From: an uncultured Catenibacterium sp.
GTDB lineage: Bacteria; Bacillota_I; Bacilli_A; Erysipelotrichales; Coprobacillaceae
Assembly: GCF_900540665.1 (NCBI RefSeq)
Contig: NZ_UQGV01000003.1
Location: forward strand, 1 to 64,000
DNA length: 64,000 nucleotides
Reading direction: 5' to 3'
In this document: piece after piece, positions 45,145 through 54,307 of the stretch
Numbering within the stretch: the first letter of the stretch is position 1
How the letters are laid out: the number at the start of each line of letters is the position of its first letter
The notes under the pieces: model-generated
Seen by the model: only the letters and a program-made list of their open reading frames with translations
Told to the model about the DNA's origin: nothing
Databases searched by the model: none
Position numbers and translations under genes: made by a program

Positions 45145-46455
45145 CTATGCCTTTTCTTTTTCCTTAATAACTAGATCTTCTAACTTATAAATATCCTTAG
45201 GACTCATAAATAAGAATACTGCATTATCATATTGTGCCAATTCCTTAGCACCTGCTTCATCTTCAGTCACTACTTTAGAACGAGGCAGGTTCTTAGTAAT
45301 AACGCTGACATCAATATCGATTCCTGGTTCCTTAGGTGCATTTGCTGGGAAATCTACAAAATATGGATGATCTGCTGTGTCCATAATTCTTGCATACTCC
45401 TTCGCAAATCTTAAGCCACGAGAATATCTATCTGGCTGATAAACTGCAACAATCTGCTTACCAGGGAAACGTGTTCTAGTTTCTTCAATAACATATTTTA
45501 TAGCAGTTGGATGATGTGCATAGTCATCAACATATACGTTATTTCCTACTTCTTTGACTGCATAACGTCTCTTAGTTCCTTCAAATGTACTTAACTGATT
45601 CTGCATATATTCAAAATCCATACCTTCAAGATATCCTAAAGTGATAACACCTAGTGTATTATAAAGTGTATGCATACCATAGAATGGCAAATTGAAATGT
45701 CCAAAAAGATCACCATAGATATATACATCAAATGAAAGACCTTTTTCATTATTAATAACGTTTTTAGCCTGAACATCATTGCCATCTTTTACACCGAATT
45801 TTACAACTCTCTTTGTATAATTTAAATGAGGAAGATGTGGATCATCACCCCAGATAACAATAGCCTTTTTAGCCTGATTAGCATATTTTTCAAAAGACTG
45901 TTCATACTGTTCCATTGACTTGAAATAGTCTACATGGTCCATTTCAATGTTGTTGATATAAGAATAATCTGGATGATACCATAAGAAATGATCTTTATAT
46001 TCGCAACATTCAGCTATAAAATACTTAGCACCCTTAGTCGCATAACCAGTACCATCTCCAATTAATACATTTGTCTTATCGTAGTCTTTAAATAAATGAT
46101 AAGCCATACCTGTAGTAGAAGTCTTACCATGTGTACCTGCAATACCAATAGTAATATGATCATCCATAAGCTTAGCTAGGAAATCATAATAATGGTGAAT
46201 TGTTACATTAGGATTATCTTCTGCAGCAGCCACTTCTTCATTAGATCGGTCAAATGCATTCCCCACAATAACATCCATACCGTCTTTAATGTTGTCTTTA
46301 TTAAATGAATAGATAGGAATATGTCTTTCTCTTAAGCCATCTTCAAGGAAGATATACTTATCAATATCACTTCCTGCTACTTCATAGCCTAAATCATATA
46401 AGATTCTTGCAAGAGAAGCCATTCCTGAACCTTTAATACCAATAAAATAATACAT
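45145..46455 (-). CDS. murC: UDP-N-acetylmuramate--L-alanine ligase
   Basis: 436 aa Mur ligase adding L-Ala to UDP-MurNAc. GIKGSGMASLAR (residues 6-17) binds UDP, GTHGKTSTTGM (about 111-121) is the ATP loop, and YAHHPTAIK is the C-terminal signature. I favour the ATG at 46455, eight bases from GAGGTGA. A GTG at 46467 overlaps that ribosome site. It heads the murC-DUF948-ytxH-ccpA unit. Confidence 0.95.
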   Translation of the reverse strand: MYYFIGIKGSGMASLARILYDLGYEVAGSDIDKYIFLEDGLRERHIPIYSFNKDNIKDGMDVIVGNAFDRSNEEVAAAEDNPNVTIHHYYDFLAKLMDDHITIGIAGTHGKTSTTGMAYHLFKDYDKTNVLIGDGTGYATKGAKYFIAECCEYKDHFLWYHPDYSYINNIEMDHVDYFKSMEQYEQSFEKYANQAKKAIVIWGDDPHLPHLNYTKRVVKFGVKDGNDVQAKNVINNEKGLSFDVYIYGDLFGHFNLPFYGMHTLYNTLGVITLGYLEGMDFEYMQNQLSTFEGTKRRYAVKEVGNNVYVDDYAHHPTAIKYVIEETRTRFPGKQIVAVYQPDRYSRGLRFAKEYARIMDTADHPYFVDFPANAPKEPGIDIDVSVITKNLPRSKVVTEDEAGAKELAQYDNAVFLFMSPKDIYKLEDLVIKEKEKA

Positions 46456-46514
46456 ATATTTTGTCACCTCGATAATATATTAACACAAATTAAATAATGA
46501 TTACATAGATATCA

Positions 46515-46537
46515 CTTAAAAATGAAAGTATTTTCAT
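46515..46537 (-). terminator. Weak terminator after DUF4261 gene
   Basis: A six-base A+T stem (46522-46527 with 46532-46537) with a T run on the minus strand. The stem is weak. Confidence 0.4.
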
Positions 46538-47163
46538 AAATTGGTAAGAAAAGGATCGTCTATCCTAAAAGTTGGTGTATCAAATATCTCACTTTCACCT
46601 AAATGAATAGTCAATACCTGTTCAATAGTGAGCCCAATAGTTTCACCATCTTTAAATACCACATTGTTCATAATAACATAAAGTGCAGTGTCTTTAATGA
46701 AGTCTAATACGTCCATAGGTTCACCAATAGAAGTAAGTTCTATTTCATGATAACCTAGTTTTTCAAGACCATCTGTATAAGCCCCTACTCCATTGTCTAA
46801 TGGATATAAACCAAACCAGACGATGTTGTAAATAGGAAACATATCCTGATCAATCATCTTGGCCATTGTATGATAAAAAGATGGTTCATAGATAACATCA
46901 TTCATATAAACTCCTACGACATTCTCATCAATTCTTGAACAGACTTCTTCTACAAATAAAGGACAATCTGTCTGAATTGTTTCAATTGTCTTATGGATAT
47001 GAATCATATTCATATGGTTTTTAGTACATGCATCTGCCTCTTCCCACATAAAGTTGCTTAAAGCCGCATTAAGACGTACTTCCTCATCTAATGGATGCCC
47101 AATATAATCAATTCTGTCATTTAATGGTTCTTTTACTAATAAAAATGCCTCTAACTCCATCAT
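46534..47163 (-). CDS. DUF4261-like protein
   Basis: 209 aa, acidic, no membrane span. The C-terminal half (DVLDFIKDTALYVIMNNVVFKDGETIGLT) resembles the DUF4261 domain, often found in Firmicutes without known function. The start overlaps the HAD gene stop in TAATG. It is the last gene of a three-gene unit with a GNAT and a HAD protein. Confidence 0.6.
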   Translation of the reverse strand: MMELEAFLLVKEPLNDRIDYIGHPLDEEVRLNAALSNFMWEEADACTKNHMNMIHIHKTIETIQTDCPLFVEEVCSRIDENVVGVYMNDVIYEPSFYHTMAKMIDQDMFPIYNIVWFGLYPLDNGVGAYTDGLEKLGYHEIELTSIGEPMDVLDFIKDTALYVIMNNVVFKDGETIGLTIEQVLTIHLGESEIFDTPTFRIDDPFLTNL

Positions 47164-47822
47164 TATTCTCCTTCAAATATTAAGTCTTCTAACTCTTTTA
47201 CAGACTCCACATAATATGTACATTTATTCTTTATATCTTCTTTGATTTCCTTGATATCATGCGCCCATCCAGCTCCACATGCATCTATATGTGCATCACG
47301 TGCCATCTGTATACCTGGTAATAAGTCATCTACAAGTAAGATATCTTCTTTATTTAAGTGAAGTTCTTCAATAATGCTTTCAACAGGCCAAGTAGATGGT
47401 TTACGCTTTTCAGGTGGTAATTCCCATCCATATACAATAGAAGGCTCAGGTAAATCATTATTCTTATAATCACGAATAATGGTATGCTTCATTGAATGAG
47501 AAATAACACAGATAGTGCCACCTTCATTCACATAACGCCATAATAAATCATGAATACCATCAAAACTAACAGGTGCATGATTACGAATATAAGACTGCCA
47601 GTTGTTTTCTTGAATACACATTTCTTCTTCACTGAATTTTAGTATATCAAAGCATAAAGAAGTAAAGCCTGGCTTATAATTATACTTAAAATAATCTTCA
47701 CAAGTCATAGTAACACCAGGGCGCAATTTACTTAATGAGTCTAAGAATGCAGGAAAGTTCACTGTACGTGTGCTATCTACAATCGTATCATCATGATCTA
47801 GTATCAAACATTTATATTTCAT
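47163..47822 (-). CDS. HAD-family hydrolase
   Basis: 219 aa. Motif I is LDHDDTIVDST (nucleophile Asp near residue 8), motif II is VISHSMKH, and motif IV is LLVDDLLPGIQMA. A small helical cap lies between motifs I and II, as in phosphoglycolate phosphatase-like members. Substrate unknown. The ATG at 47822 has AAGGAG six bases upstream and overlaps the GNAT gene by 11 bases. Confidence 0.85.
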   Translation of the reverse strand: MKYKCLILDHDDTIVDSTRTVNFPAFLDSLSKLRPGVTMTCEDYFKYNYKPGFTSLCFDILKFSEEEMCIQENNWQSYIRNHAPVSFDGIHDLLWRYVNEGGTICVISHSMKHTIIRDYKNNDLPEPSIVYGWELPPEKRKPSTWPVESIIEELHLNKEDILLVDDLLPGIQMARDAHIDACGAGWAHDIKEIKEDIKNKCTYYVESVKELEDLIFEGE

Positions 47823-48300
47823 TTGTTTCTCCTTTTTGATATGCAAGACACGTTATACCTTGCTTATTTACCATCTTCCCACACTGTTTAAATCCACATG
47901 ATTTTAATAGATTCTGCATAGGAATATTCTTGATTCCGGTATCCATCTTTAAATTAGGAATCTGACTATAAGCCCAGTTCAAGATGAACTTACAGGCCCC
48001 TTTCACAATATGTGCAGAGACAACTCGATGTACCACACCATAAGGTGCATCATTCAGCCATTGTCCCTCTATTTCCTTATAATCTTGATCTTCTTCTATC
48101 GCATAATAGAAAACAGCCGCAATTTGATTTTCATACATGCATAAATACATCTTATCTATATCTTTAGTAATCAATTCTTTTGAAGGATAACATACAGGCC
48201 ACTGATCTTTATTGCCATGATTATCCATAAATATCTTCGCATCTTTATAAAGACTCATTATTTCATCTATATGAGTCATATCAGCTTTTTTTATTTCCAT
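47812..48300 (-). CDS. GNAT-family acetyltransferase
   Basis: 162 aa. The N-terminus EIKKADMTHIDEIMSLYKDAK and the middle APYGVVHRVVSAHIVKGACKFILNWAY (acetyl-CoA loop region, degenerate) followed by KNIPMQNLLKSCGFKQCG fit the GNAT fold. The substrate is unknown. It starts the three-gene unit; AGAGGAG precedes the ATG. Confidence 0.78.
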   Translation of the reverse strand: MEIKKADMTHIDEIMSLYKDAKIFMDNHGNKDQWPVCYPSKELITKDIDKMYLCMYENQIAAVFYYAIEEDQDYKEIEGQWLNDAPYGVVHRVVSAHIVKGACKFILNWAYSQIPNLKMDTGIKNIPMQNLLKSCGFKQCGKMVNKQGITCLAYQKGETNEI

Positions 48301-48325
48301 AGTGAACTCCTCTGATTTATATCAT

Positions 48326-48356
48326 AACACAAAAAAGAGTCTGAAAAAATCCAGAC
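48326..48356 (-). terminator. Terminator after the two unknown genes
   Basis: A seven-base stem with one G-U pair (GGGTCTG with CAGACTC) is followed by a T run on the minus strand, between the 48364 stop and the GNAT start. Confidence 0.65.
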
Positions 48357-48363
48357 CCCCATA

Positions 48364-48903
48364 TTACACAATTTCTACTATTGTTCTTTCTATCGAAACA
48401 AATGGATTCTCATCAAAATCATTCAATATATCTTTACCATCATCTATCATATTCAATGAATCATGTCCTTTATGGATTTCAATTTCCATTGAAAACCAAC
48501 AATCCTGTTTTTCAAAACAGATTTCAAAATTTTTAAAGCAGAAGACAATAGCTTTTGTCTCCCACATATCATAATTTTTAGAAAAAGTATGATCATTGAC
48601 TAGAATAACTTTCTGTACTACCTCATCAATATATGTTTCTTTGATATCATTATTAAACCTTGACTCAACTTCTGTCCAATTGGATTTAGAGATACTTAAT
48701 ATAGTTGCTTCACCATCTAATCCAAAATAATCTAATTCCTCATAATTGTTCACTAATTCAAATACCTGCTGATTAATCTCAATTCCCAAGATACCTGTCA
48801 CAGAATCTGTAACGATGAAATCTGCATGTTTGTATTTTGTGAATATTTTACCTAAAAATGATTTAATCAACTTTGTATCAAACCTGAAATCATACTGTTT
48901 CAT
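48364..48903 (-). CDS. Protein of unknown function
   Basis: 179 aa, acidic, soluble, with alternating beta-like segments and no motif I recognise. The start at 48903 has AAGGA eight bases upstream. It is paired with another unknown gene upstream (24 bases away) and closed by a terminator, so the two probably function together. Confidence 0.65.
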   Translation of the reverse strand: MKQYDFRFDTKLIKSFLGKIFTKYKHADFIVTDSVTGILGIEINQQVFELVNNYEELDYFGLDGEATILSISKSNWTEVESRFNNDIKETYIDEVVQKVILVNDHTFSKNYDMWETKAIVFCFKNFEICFEKQDCWFSMEIEIHKGHDSLNMIDDGKDILNDFDENPFVSIERTIVEIV

Positions 48904-48927
48904 TATTATTTTCCTTTTCAAAAGATA

Positions 48928-49461
48928 CTAATGCTTGTTATGAGCTAATCTTACCATGTTTTCATCTAATGTCGTACGTGGATTCTCCAAATTATATTTT
49001 TTAGCCCAGTCTTTATAATGCTGATCCATATATTCCTTCAATTCATTAATAGATTTTGTTTTGAATAAATCAATAAGATTCACATCATCAATAATCTTGA
49101 TGGTTTCATTTAATTTCAAGACAAATTGAGATGCATTCTCAAGATCAAGACTTTCAAATAAGTAAGTATTTGTAGTAGTCACAACATTCAAATCTACATA
49201 ATAATTAAAATAAATACTAAATACTCCCGCATTACGATGTGCCATGAACCCTTTCATCCCATCTTTTAAAAGTCCAGCAGAGGGATTATAGATTCTATTA
49301 ATAGGTAAAATCTTAATGCCTGTAATACTGCTGAAAGGAATCAAAATATCTTCTTTCAATTCATTTCTGAAAACCAAATTATTCTCTTCTAACAGAAGTT
49401 GTGGGACATCTTCAGTTATACTTCTTAGTAAGAATTGTACTTGTCTACGATTATTTTTCAT
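48928..49461 (-). CDS. Protein of unknown function, PH-like start
   Basis: 177 aa. The first 110 residues alternate short strands (LLLEENNLVFRNELKEDILIPFSSITGIKIL, VFSIYFNYYVDLNVVTTTNTYLFES) in a pattern reminiscent of bacterial PH-like domains. The rest is helical. No firm family. It has its own promoter and GGAGGTG before the ATG. Confidence 0.6.
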   Translation of the reverse strand: MKNNRRQVQFLLRSITEDVPQLLLEENNLVFRNELKEDILIPFSSITGIKILPINRIYNPSAGLLKDGMKGFMAHRNAGVFSIYFNYYVDLNVVTTTNTYLFESLDLENASQFVLKLNETIKIIDDVNLIDLFKTKSINELKEYMDQHYKDWAKKYNLENPRTTLDENMVRLAHNKH

Positions 49462-49529
49462 TGTAAAACACCTCCCCTAGATTCAATACAAGACAAATCT
49501 TTAATTTGTATATAACCTTTCTATAACAA

Positions 49530-49557
49530 ATTATATATAATATATCGATGTATTCAA
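49530..49557 (-). promoter_or_regulatory. Promoter of the unknown gene pair
   Basis: TTGAAT (49552-49557), 16-base spacer, TATAAT (49530-49535). The 180-base gap here otherwise holds only the pepP terminator. Confidence 0.6.
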
Positions 49558-49592
49558 CTCATTTCACTTTTTCAATAAATCTTTCAACAAGC

Positions 49593-49632
49593 AAAAAAAG
49601 GACAGCTAGAATCTACATCCTAACTATCCTTT
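49593..49632 (-). terminator. Terminator of hisS-aspS-pepP
   Basis: A 13-base stem with two G-U pairs (49597-49609 with 49620-49632) is followed by seven T on the minus strand. Confidence 0.85.
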
Positions 49633-49641
49633 CTACATTAA

Positions 49642-50715
49642 TTATTCAATGACAGTTAATTCCTTTGGATAACTATTTAATACCTTACAGCCATCTTCAG
49701 TTACCATAACTAAGTCTTCAATACGAACTCCAAAATCATCTTGTAAATAAACACCAGGTTCAATTGAGAAGATCATACCAGGCTTTGCGATAATATCACT
49801 AACAGAAGATACATCACCAAATTCATGTACATCTTTACCAATGAAATGACCTAAACGGTGATTAAATTCTTTACCATAACCTGCTTCAGTAATGATATTT
49901 CTTGCGACTGCATCAATTTCTGATAATTTCATACCTGGCTTGATGGCAGCTTCAGCTGCTTCATTTGCCTTTAATACAAGATTGTATACTTCTTTCTGCT
50001 TTTGGGATACTTCTTTATAGAAGAATGTTCTTGTCATATCAGAACAATATCCTTTATAGATACATCCCATATCAACGATAATAGAATCTCCTGGCTTTAA
50101 ACGACTATCATCGCATGAATGATGAGGGTTAGCCCCATTGGCACCATAACCCATGATTGGACTAAATGAATGTCCTGAAGCACCTAATGACTTATAATAA
50201 GCAAGTAATGCTTCATCCATTTCAATTTCAGTCTTATCTGTTGCAAGTAATCTTTTTACTTCTGCCATAGCAGTATCATTCATTTCACTTGCTTTAAACA
50301 TAAGTGCCTTTTCTTCATCATCTTTCTGCATTCTTACTTCATCCACGCATAGTGATCCTAAAACATATTTAGCATCAACTGTATCCTGTACAGGAATCAA
50401 GAAACGTGCTGGCATATTCTTATCTACACCAATCACCTTTGCATCCTTCAAATAATCTGCAAGTAATGCTGGACCATTATCTGTATCATCAAACCAAGTA
50501 ATAGGCATACCTAAGTCTTCTTCTACATAGAATAAGTTATTGAAGAATAACTGATGATTTCCTTTAGAAGAAAGAACCATAACATACATTCTTTCACCTG
50601 GATGATTGACATAATCTAATAAATAATCGATAGAAACAGGATCAGTGATTAATAAATAGTCAATGCCTCTTTCTTCCATTTTTTCTAATACTTTATTTAT
50701 TCTCTTCTGATTCAT
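49642..50715 (-). CDS. M24 family Xaa-Pro peptidase
   Basis: 357 aa metallopeptidase. The N-terminal creatinase-like domain covers about 1-120. The pita-bread catalytic domain has metal ligands in VDMGCIYKGYCSDMTRTF (two Asp), HRLGHFIGKDVHE (His), SIEPGVYL (Glu) and GVRIEDLV (Glu). Most likely cleaves an N-terminal residue before proline or an X-Pro dipeptide. The start lies 23 bases inside the aspS end, so it is the third gene of the T-box operon. Confidence 0.9.
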   Translation of the reverse strand: MNQKRINKVLEKMEERGIDYLLITDPVSIDYLLDYVNHPGERMYVMVLSSKGNHQLFFNNLFYVEEDLGMPITWFDDTDNGPALLADYLKDAKVIGVDKNMPARFLIPVQDTVDAKYVLGSLCVDEVRMQKDDEEKALMFKASEMNDTAMAEVKRLLATDKTEIEMDEALLAYYKSLGASGHSFSPIMGYGANGANPHHSCDDSRLKPGDSIIVDMGCIYKGYCSDMTRTFFYKEVSQKQKEVYNLVLKANEAAEAAIKPGMKLSEIDAVARNIITEAGYGKEFNHRLGHFIGKDVHEFGDVSSVSDIIAKPGMIFSIEPGVYLQDDFGVRIEDLVMVTEDGCKVLNSYPKELTVIE

Positions 50716-52459
50716 ATTCAGTAACCTCGATTCCTAAGTCCTTTAACTGATCATTGTCTACTGGTGTAGGTGCTTTTGACATTGGACAAGTTGCACTTGT
50801 GTTCTTAGGGAAGGCAATTACATCTCTTAAAGAATCACATCCACAAAGTAACATTGCGAAACGGTCTAATCCTAATGCGAATCCAGCATGAGGTGGTGCA
50901 CCATATCTAAATGCATCCACAAACCAGCCAAACTGTGCATCAATTCTTTCCTGTGTGAATCCTAAAGCCTTGAAGGCACGATCCTGTAATTCTTCTTCAT
51001 AGATTCTCTGAGATCCGCCACCAAGTTCAAAACCGTTTAAGACGATATCATAAGCATCTGCTAAGCAGTTAGCTGGATCTGTATCAATCTTATCTAGATC
51101 AGAATCTTTTGGACGAGTGAATGGATGGTGCATTGCATAGTATCTTCCATCTTCTTCAGAATATTCAAACATTGGGAAGTCAACAACCCATAAGAAGTTG
51201 AACTGACAAGGATCATATAACTTTAATTCTTTACCTAAATGATTTCTGATTGCTGCAAGAGCATCACATACAACCATATAATGAGTATCACTCACAAATA
51301 GTAATAAGTCTCCTGTCTGGGCATTCATCTTTTCTAATAACGCGCTCATCTGTTCTTCAGTAAAGAATTTAGCGATTGGACCAGATACACCCTTATCAGT
51401 CACCTTTAACCAAGCAAGACCTTTAGCCTTATATTTCTTAGCAAGTTCAGTTAAAGCATCAATCTTCTTACGTGAATAGTTATCTGCTTCACCCTTGACA
51501 TTAATACCTTTTACATGTCCTCCTGCAACAAGCGCACTCTTGAATACTGCAAAATTAACATCCTTCACTGTTTCATTTAAATTAACAAGCTTTAAATCAA
51601 AACGTGTATCAGGCTTATCGATACCATAAGTTTCCATCGCATCATGCCATGTCATTCTTGGGAATGGTAACTGAACATCAATGTTCATAACATCCTTCAT
51701 AACCTTCTTGATTAAGCCTTCACCAATACCAATCACCTGATCAGTATTCATGAAACTCATTTCTACGTCTACCTGAGTGAATTCTGGCTGACGGTCAGCA
51801 CGTAAGTCTTCATCACGGAAACATCTCGCAATCTGATAATAACGTTCAAAACCTGAAACCATTAATAACTGCTTAAATAGCTGTGGAGACTGTGGTAATG
51901 CATAGAATGAACCATTATGTACACGTGAAGGTACTAAGAAGTCTCTTGCTCCTTCTGGTGTAGATTTATTTAAATATGGTGTTTCAATTTCTACGAATTC
52001 TTCACTATCTAAATATTCATGAATAGCTCTTACAATCTTAGCACGTCTCATGATGTTCTTCTGAAGAGATGGACGTCTTAAATCAAGATAACGATATTTC
52101 ATTCTTGTTTCTTCTAAGGCATCAGTTTCATCCGCAATAATCATAGGAGTAGTTGCCGCTTTGTTGACAATCTTTACTTCTTCAGCCTGGATTTCAATAT
52201 CACCAGTTGGCATATCTGGATTCTTTGAGCTTCTTTCTACTACAGTACCTTTAATATCAAGAATATATTCGTTCTTAACATCTTTTAACTGTTCATTGAA
52301 AGATTCATCAAAGATTACCTGTGTAATACCATGACGGTCTCTTAAGTCTACAAAGACTAAAGCACCAAGGTTTCTCTTTTTAGCTACCCAGCCAATAAGT
52401 TCTACTTTTTTATTAACATCTGTGATTCTTAGTTCTCCATTGTTGTGAGTTCTATTCAT
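50693..52459 (-). CDS. aspS: Aspartyl-tRNA synthetase
   Basis: 588 aa class II synthetase of bacterial type. OB-fold anticodon domain (about 1-105), the class II core (RYLDLRRP, FRDEDLRADRQPEFTQ as motif 2, GFALGLDRFAMLL as motif 3) and the inserted bacterial GAD domain are all seen. I place the start at 52459, nine bases after AAGGAG. It overlaps the hisS stop by eight bases. Whether tRNA-Asn is also charged cannot be read here. Confidence 0.96.
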   Translation of the reverse strand: MNRTHNNGELRITDVNKKVELIGWVAKKRNLGALVFVDLRDRHGITQVIFDESFNEQLKDVKNEYILDIKGTVVERSSKNPDMPTGDIEIQAEEVKIVNKAATTPMIIADETDALEETRMKYRYLDLRRPSLQKNIMRRAKIVRAIHEYLDSEEFVEIETPYLNKSTPEGARDFLVPSRVHNGSFYALPQSPQLFKQLLMVSGFERYYQIARCFRDEDLRADRQPEFTQVDVEMSFMNTDQVIGIGEGLIKKVMKDVMNIDVQLPFPRMTWHDAMETYGIDKPDTRFDLKLVNLNETVKDVNFAVFKSALVAGGHVKGINVKGEADNYSRKKIDALTELAKKYKAKGLAWLKVTDKGVSGPIAKFFTEEQMSALLEKMNAQTGDLLLFVSDTHYMVVCDALAAIRNHLGKELKLYDPCQFNFLWVVDFPMFEYSEEDGRYYAMHHPFTRPKDSDLDKIDTDPANCLADAYDIVLNGFELGGGSQRIYEEELQDRAFKALGFTQERIDAQFGWFVDAFRYGAPPHAGFALGLDRFAMLLCGCDSLRDVIAFPKNTSATCPMSKAPTPVDNDQLKDLGIEVTEYESEENK

Positions 52460-53732
52460 GTTCATGATCTCCTTCATAATGATTTTCAATATAACTTAAG
52501 ATATCTTCTAATTTAACTTCACTCTGTTCTTTAGAATGATTGCAGCGAATATTTACATATTCACCCTTCACTTCATCTTCACCAATAATAATAGAAAGAT
52601 GAGCGCCAAAACGGTCACTAGACTTGAACTGTCCCTTTAAGCCTCTACCTGCATAATCCATATCACAAGTAAAGCCGTTTGCTCTAAGCATTGTGATGAT
52701 CTGCATTGCTAAATCTCTTGCTTCATCACCTAATGGCATGACATACACATCAATACCATTTTCTTCATCTTCTTCATCATCTAATGCAAGCATAAGTCTT
52801 TCCATACCAAATGCAAAGCCTACACCAGGTGTTGCAGGACCACCAAGTTCTTCAACAAGACCATTGTAACGTCCTCCACCACCAACAGTAGAACCAGCCC
52901 CTAACTTTGGATCATCACTGATGATTTCAAATACGGTATGAGAATAGTAGTCTAATCCTCTTACTAAATTCGTATCTACAACATATTCGATTTCTAAATC
53001 ATCTAATAAGCTGCATACTTTATCGAAATGTGCTTTCGCTTTTTCACTTAAGTAATCAATTGTACGAGGAGCAGAAGCCATGACTGGATTTTTAGCATCT
53101 ACTTTACAATCTAGAATTCTTAATGGGTTCTTTTCAAAACGAGCCTGGCAGTCTTCACATAAATCATTAAGCACAGGTCTGAAATGATCCTTTAAAGCTT
53201 CTCTATAAGCAGTTCTTGATTCATCATCACCTAATGAGTTGATATGAAGTTTAATATTCTTAATGCCTAATGCTTCTACGATTGTCACTGCCATCAACAT
53301 GCATTCAACATCTACATAAGGTGATTCAACACCTAACATTTCAACACCAAACTGGTGGAACTGTCTCTGTCTACCATTTTGTGGACGTTCATATCTGAAC
53401 ATTGGCCCCATATAGTAAACCTTCTGTAACTTTTCAGGTAAAGCATACATCTTATCTTCTACATAAGCTCTTGCAATACCTGAAGTTCCTTCCGGTCTTA
53501 AAGTAAGAGAACGATCTCCCTTATCCTTAAATGTATACATTTCTTTAGTTACTACATCTGTAGTATCACCAACTGCACGGCTAAATAATTCTGTGTGCTC
53601 AAAGATTGGTGTACGCATTTCTTTTACGTTGTAATTTGCGGCAACAGTTCTTAATAGCTGTTCCATTTCAATCCATTTTTCTGAATTTTCAGGGGTAATA
53701 TCTACTGTCCCTCTTGGTCTATTGTATTTCAT
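52452..53732 (-). CDS. hisS: Histidyl-tRNA synthetase
   Basis: 426 aa class II synthetase. RPEGTSGIARAYVE and GPMFRYERPQNGRQRQFHQFG (motif 2), GLDYYSHTVFE (histidine A motif) and GFAFGMERLMLAL (motif 3) are present, with the C-terminal anticodon domain. AAGGAGG precedes the ATG. It opens the T-box operon hisS-aspS-pepP. Confidence 0.97.
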   Translation of the reverse strand: MKYNRPRGTVDITPENSEKWIEMEQLLRTVAANYNVKEMRTPIFEHTELFSRAVGDTTDVVTKEMYTFKDKGDRSLTLRPEGTSGIARAYVEDKMYALPEKLQKVYYMGPMFRYERPQNGRQRQFHQFGVEMLGVESPYVDVECMLMAVTIVEALGIKNIKLHINSLGDDESRTAYREALKDHFRPVLNDLCEDCQARFEKNPLRILDCKVDAKNPVMASAPRTIDYLSEKAKAHFDKVCSLLDDLEIEYVVDTNLVRGLDYYSHTVFEIISDDPKLGAGSTVGGGGRYNGLVEELGGPATPGVGFAFGMERLMLALDDEEDEENGIDVYVMPLGDEARDLAMQIITMLRANGFTCDMDYAGRGLKGQFKSSDRFGAHLSIIIGEDEVKGEYVNIRCNHSKEQSEVKLEDILSYIENHYEGDHEHE

Positions 53733-53751
53733 AAGTTCCTCCTTTATAAAA

Positions 53752-53956
53752 ATAAAAAAACGTCCTTAATCTAAGGACGTTAATACGCGGTACCACCTTA
53801 GTTCATGAATAAATCATGCACTTTACTTAGTTATAACGTAACCAACGTGCTTTTTTAAAGCATTCTCCAAAGTGTCCCATAACTTCTCATTGGTCATTTC
53901 CACCAGCCATGACCTCTCTATGAATGTCCGTTATTTAATCTTCTTCACTGAATATA
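53752..53956 (-). promoter_or_regulatory. T-box riboswitch of hisS-aspS-pepP
   Basis: T-box core is at 53786-53799. The terminator is a perfect ten-base stem (53759-53768 with 53772-53781) with a T run. At the specifier position the RNA reads GACAC just before UUUGGAG. By alignment with the tyrS leader the codon in register is GAC (Asp, 53774 side excluded; 53874-53876), and CAC (His) overlaps it by one base (53872-53874). Confidence 0.9.
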
Positions 53957-53961
53957 AGGTG

Positions 53962-53990
53962 ATTATAAATCAAAAGTATATTTAATTCAA
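53962..53990 (-). promoter_or_regulatory. Promoter of hisS operon
   Basis: TTGAAT (53985-53990), 17-base spacer, TATAAT (53962-53967). The -35 lies two bases from the end repeat of the insertion element. Confidence 0.78.
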
Positions 53991-53992
53991 GT

Positions 53993-54307
53993 CACTAATG
54001 ACTGATTACTCCCACGGGCAAGCCCGTGGGGTTCTTACTGTCAAGTTTAGCTTGTAATCGTACATCATTTTCAGACTTTGGAATACAAGTGTAAATCTAT
54101 TTAAGTAAGAACTTCTATTACCAAGCAGTCCAATAACCACATCAACGGTAAATTTCTATCTTACGATATGGAAGTATAATCAATCTCCCTAACGATTAGT
54201 TTATACTATTTTGATTCACTATTCAATACTTTGATTTTATGAATCTCAATTGTAAATTGTAAAAATTATGTGGCTTTCATCCCATAGGTAAACCTATGCA
54301 CTAATGA
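53993..54307 (-). mobile_element. IS200/IS605-like non-autonomous element
   Basis: About 297 bases of non-coding DNA lie between two identical 9-base repeats CACTAATGA (53993-54001 and 54299-54307). A perfect nine-base palindrome sits at one end (54011-54030) and a seven-base palindrome at the other (54283-54298); there are no terminal inverted repeats. Subterminal hairpins of this sort mark IS200/IS605 elements and their small derivatives. No transposase frame remains. The outer repeat contains the rel stop codon. In Bacillus this gap holds dtd, which is absent here. Confidence 0.6.

Noticed and set aside
54001..54060. Terminator of rel at the GC-rich palindrome
   Set aside because: The palindrome at 54011-54030 is followed on the minus strand by GAGTAATCAG, not a T run, and lies more than 250 bases past the stop. 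It fits an element end better.
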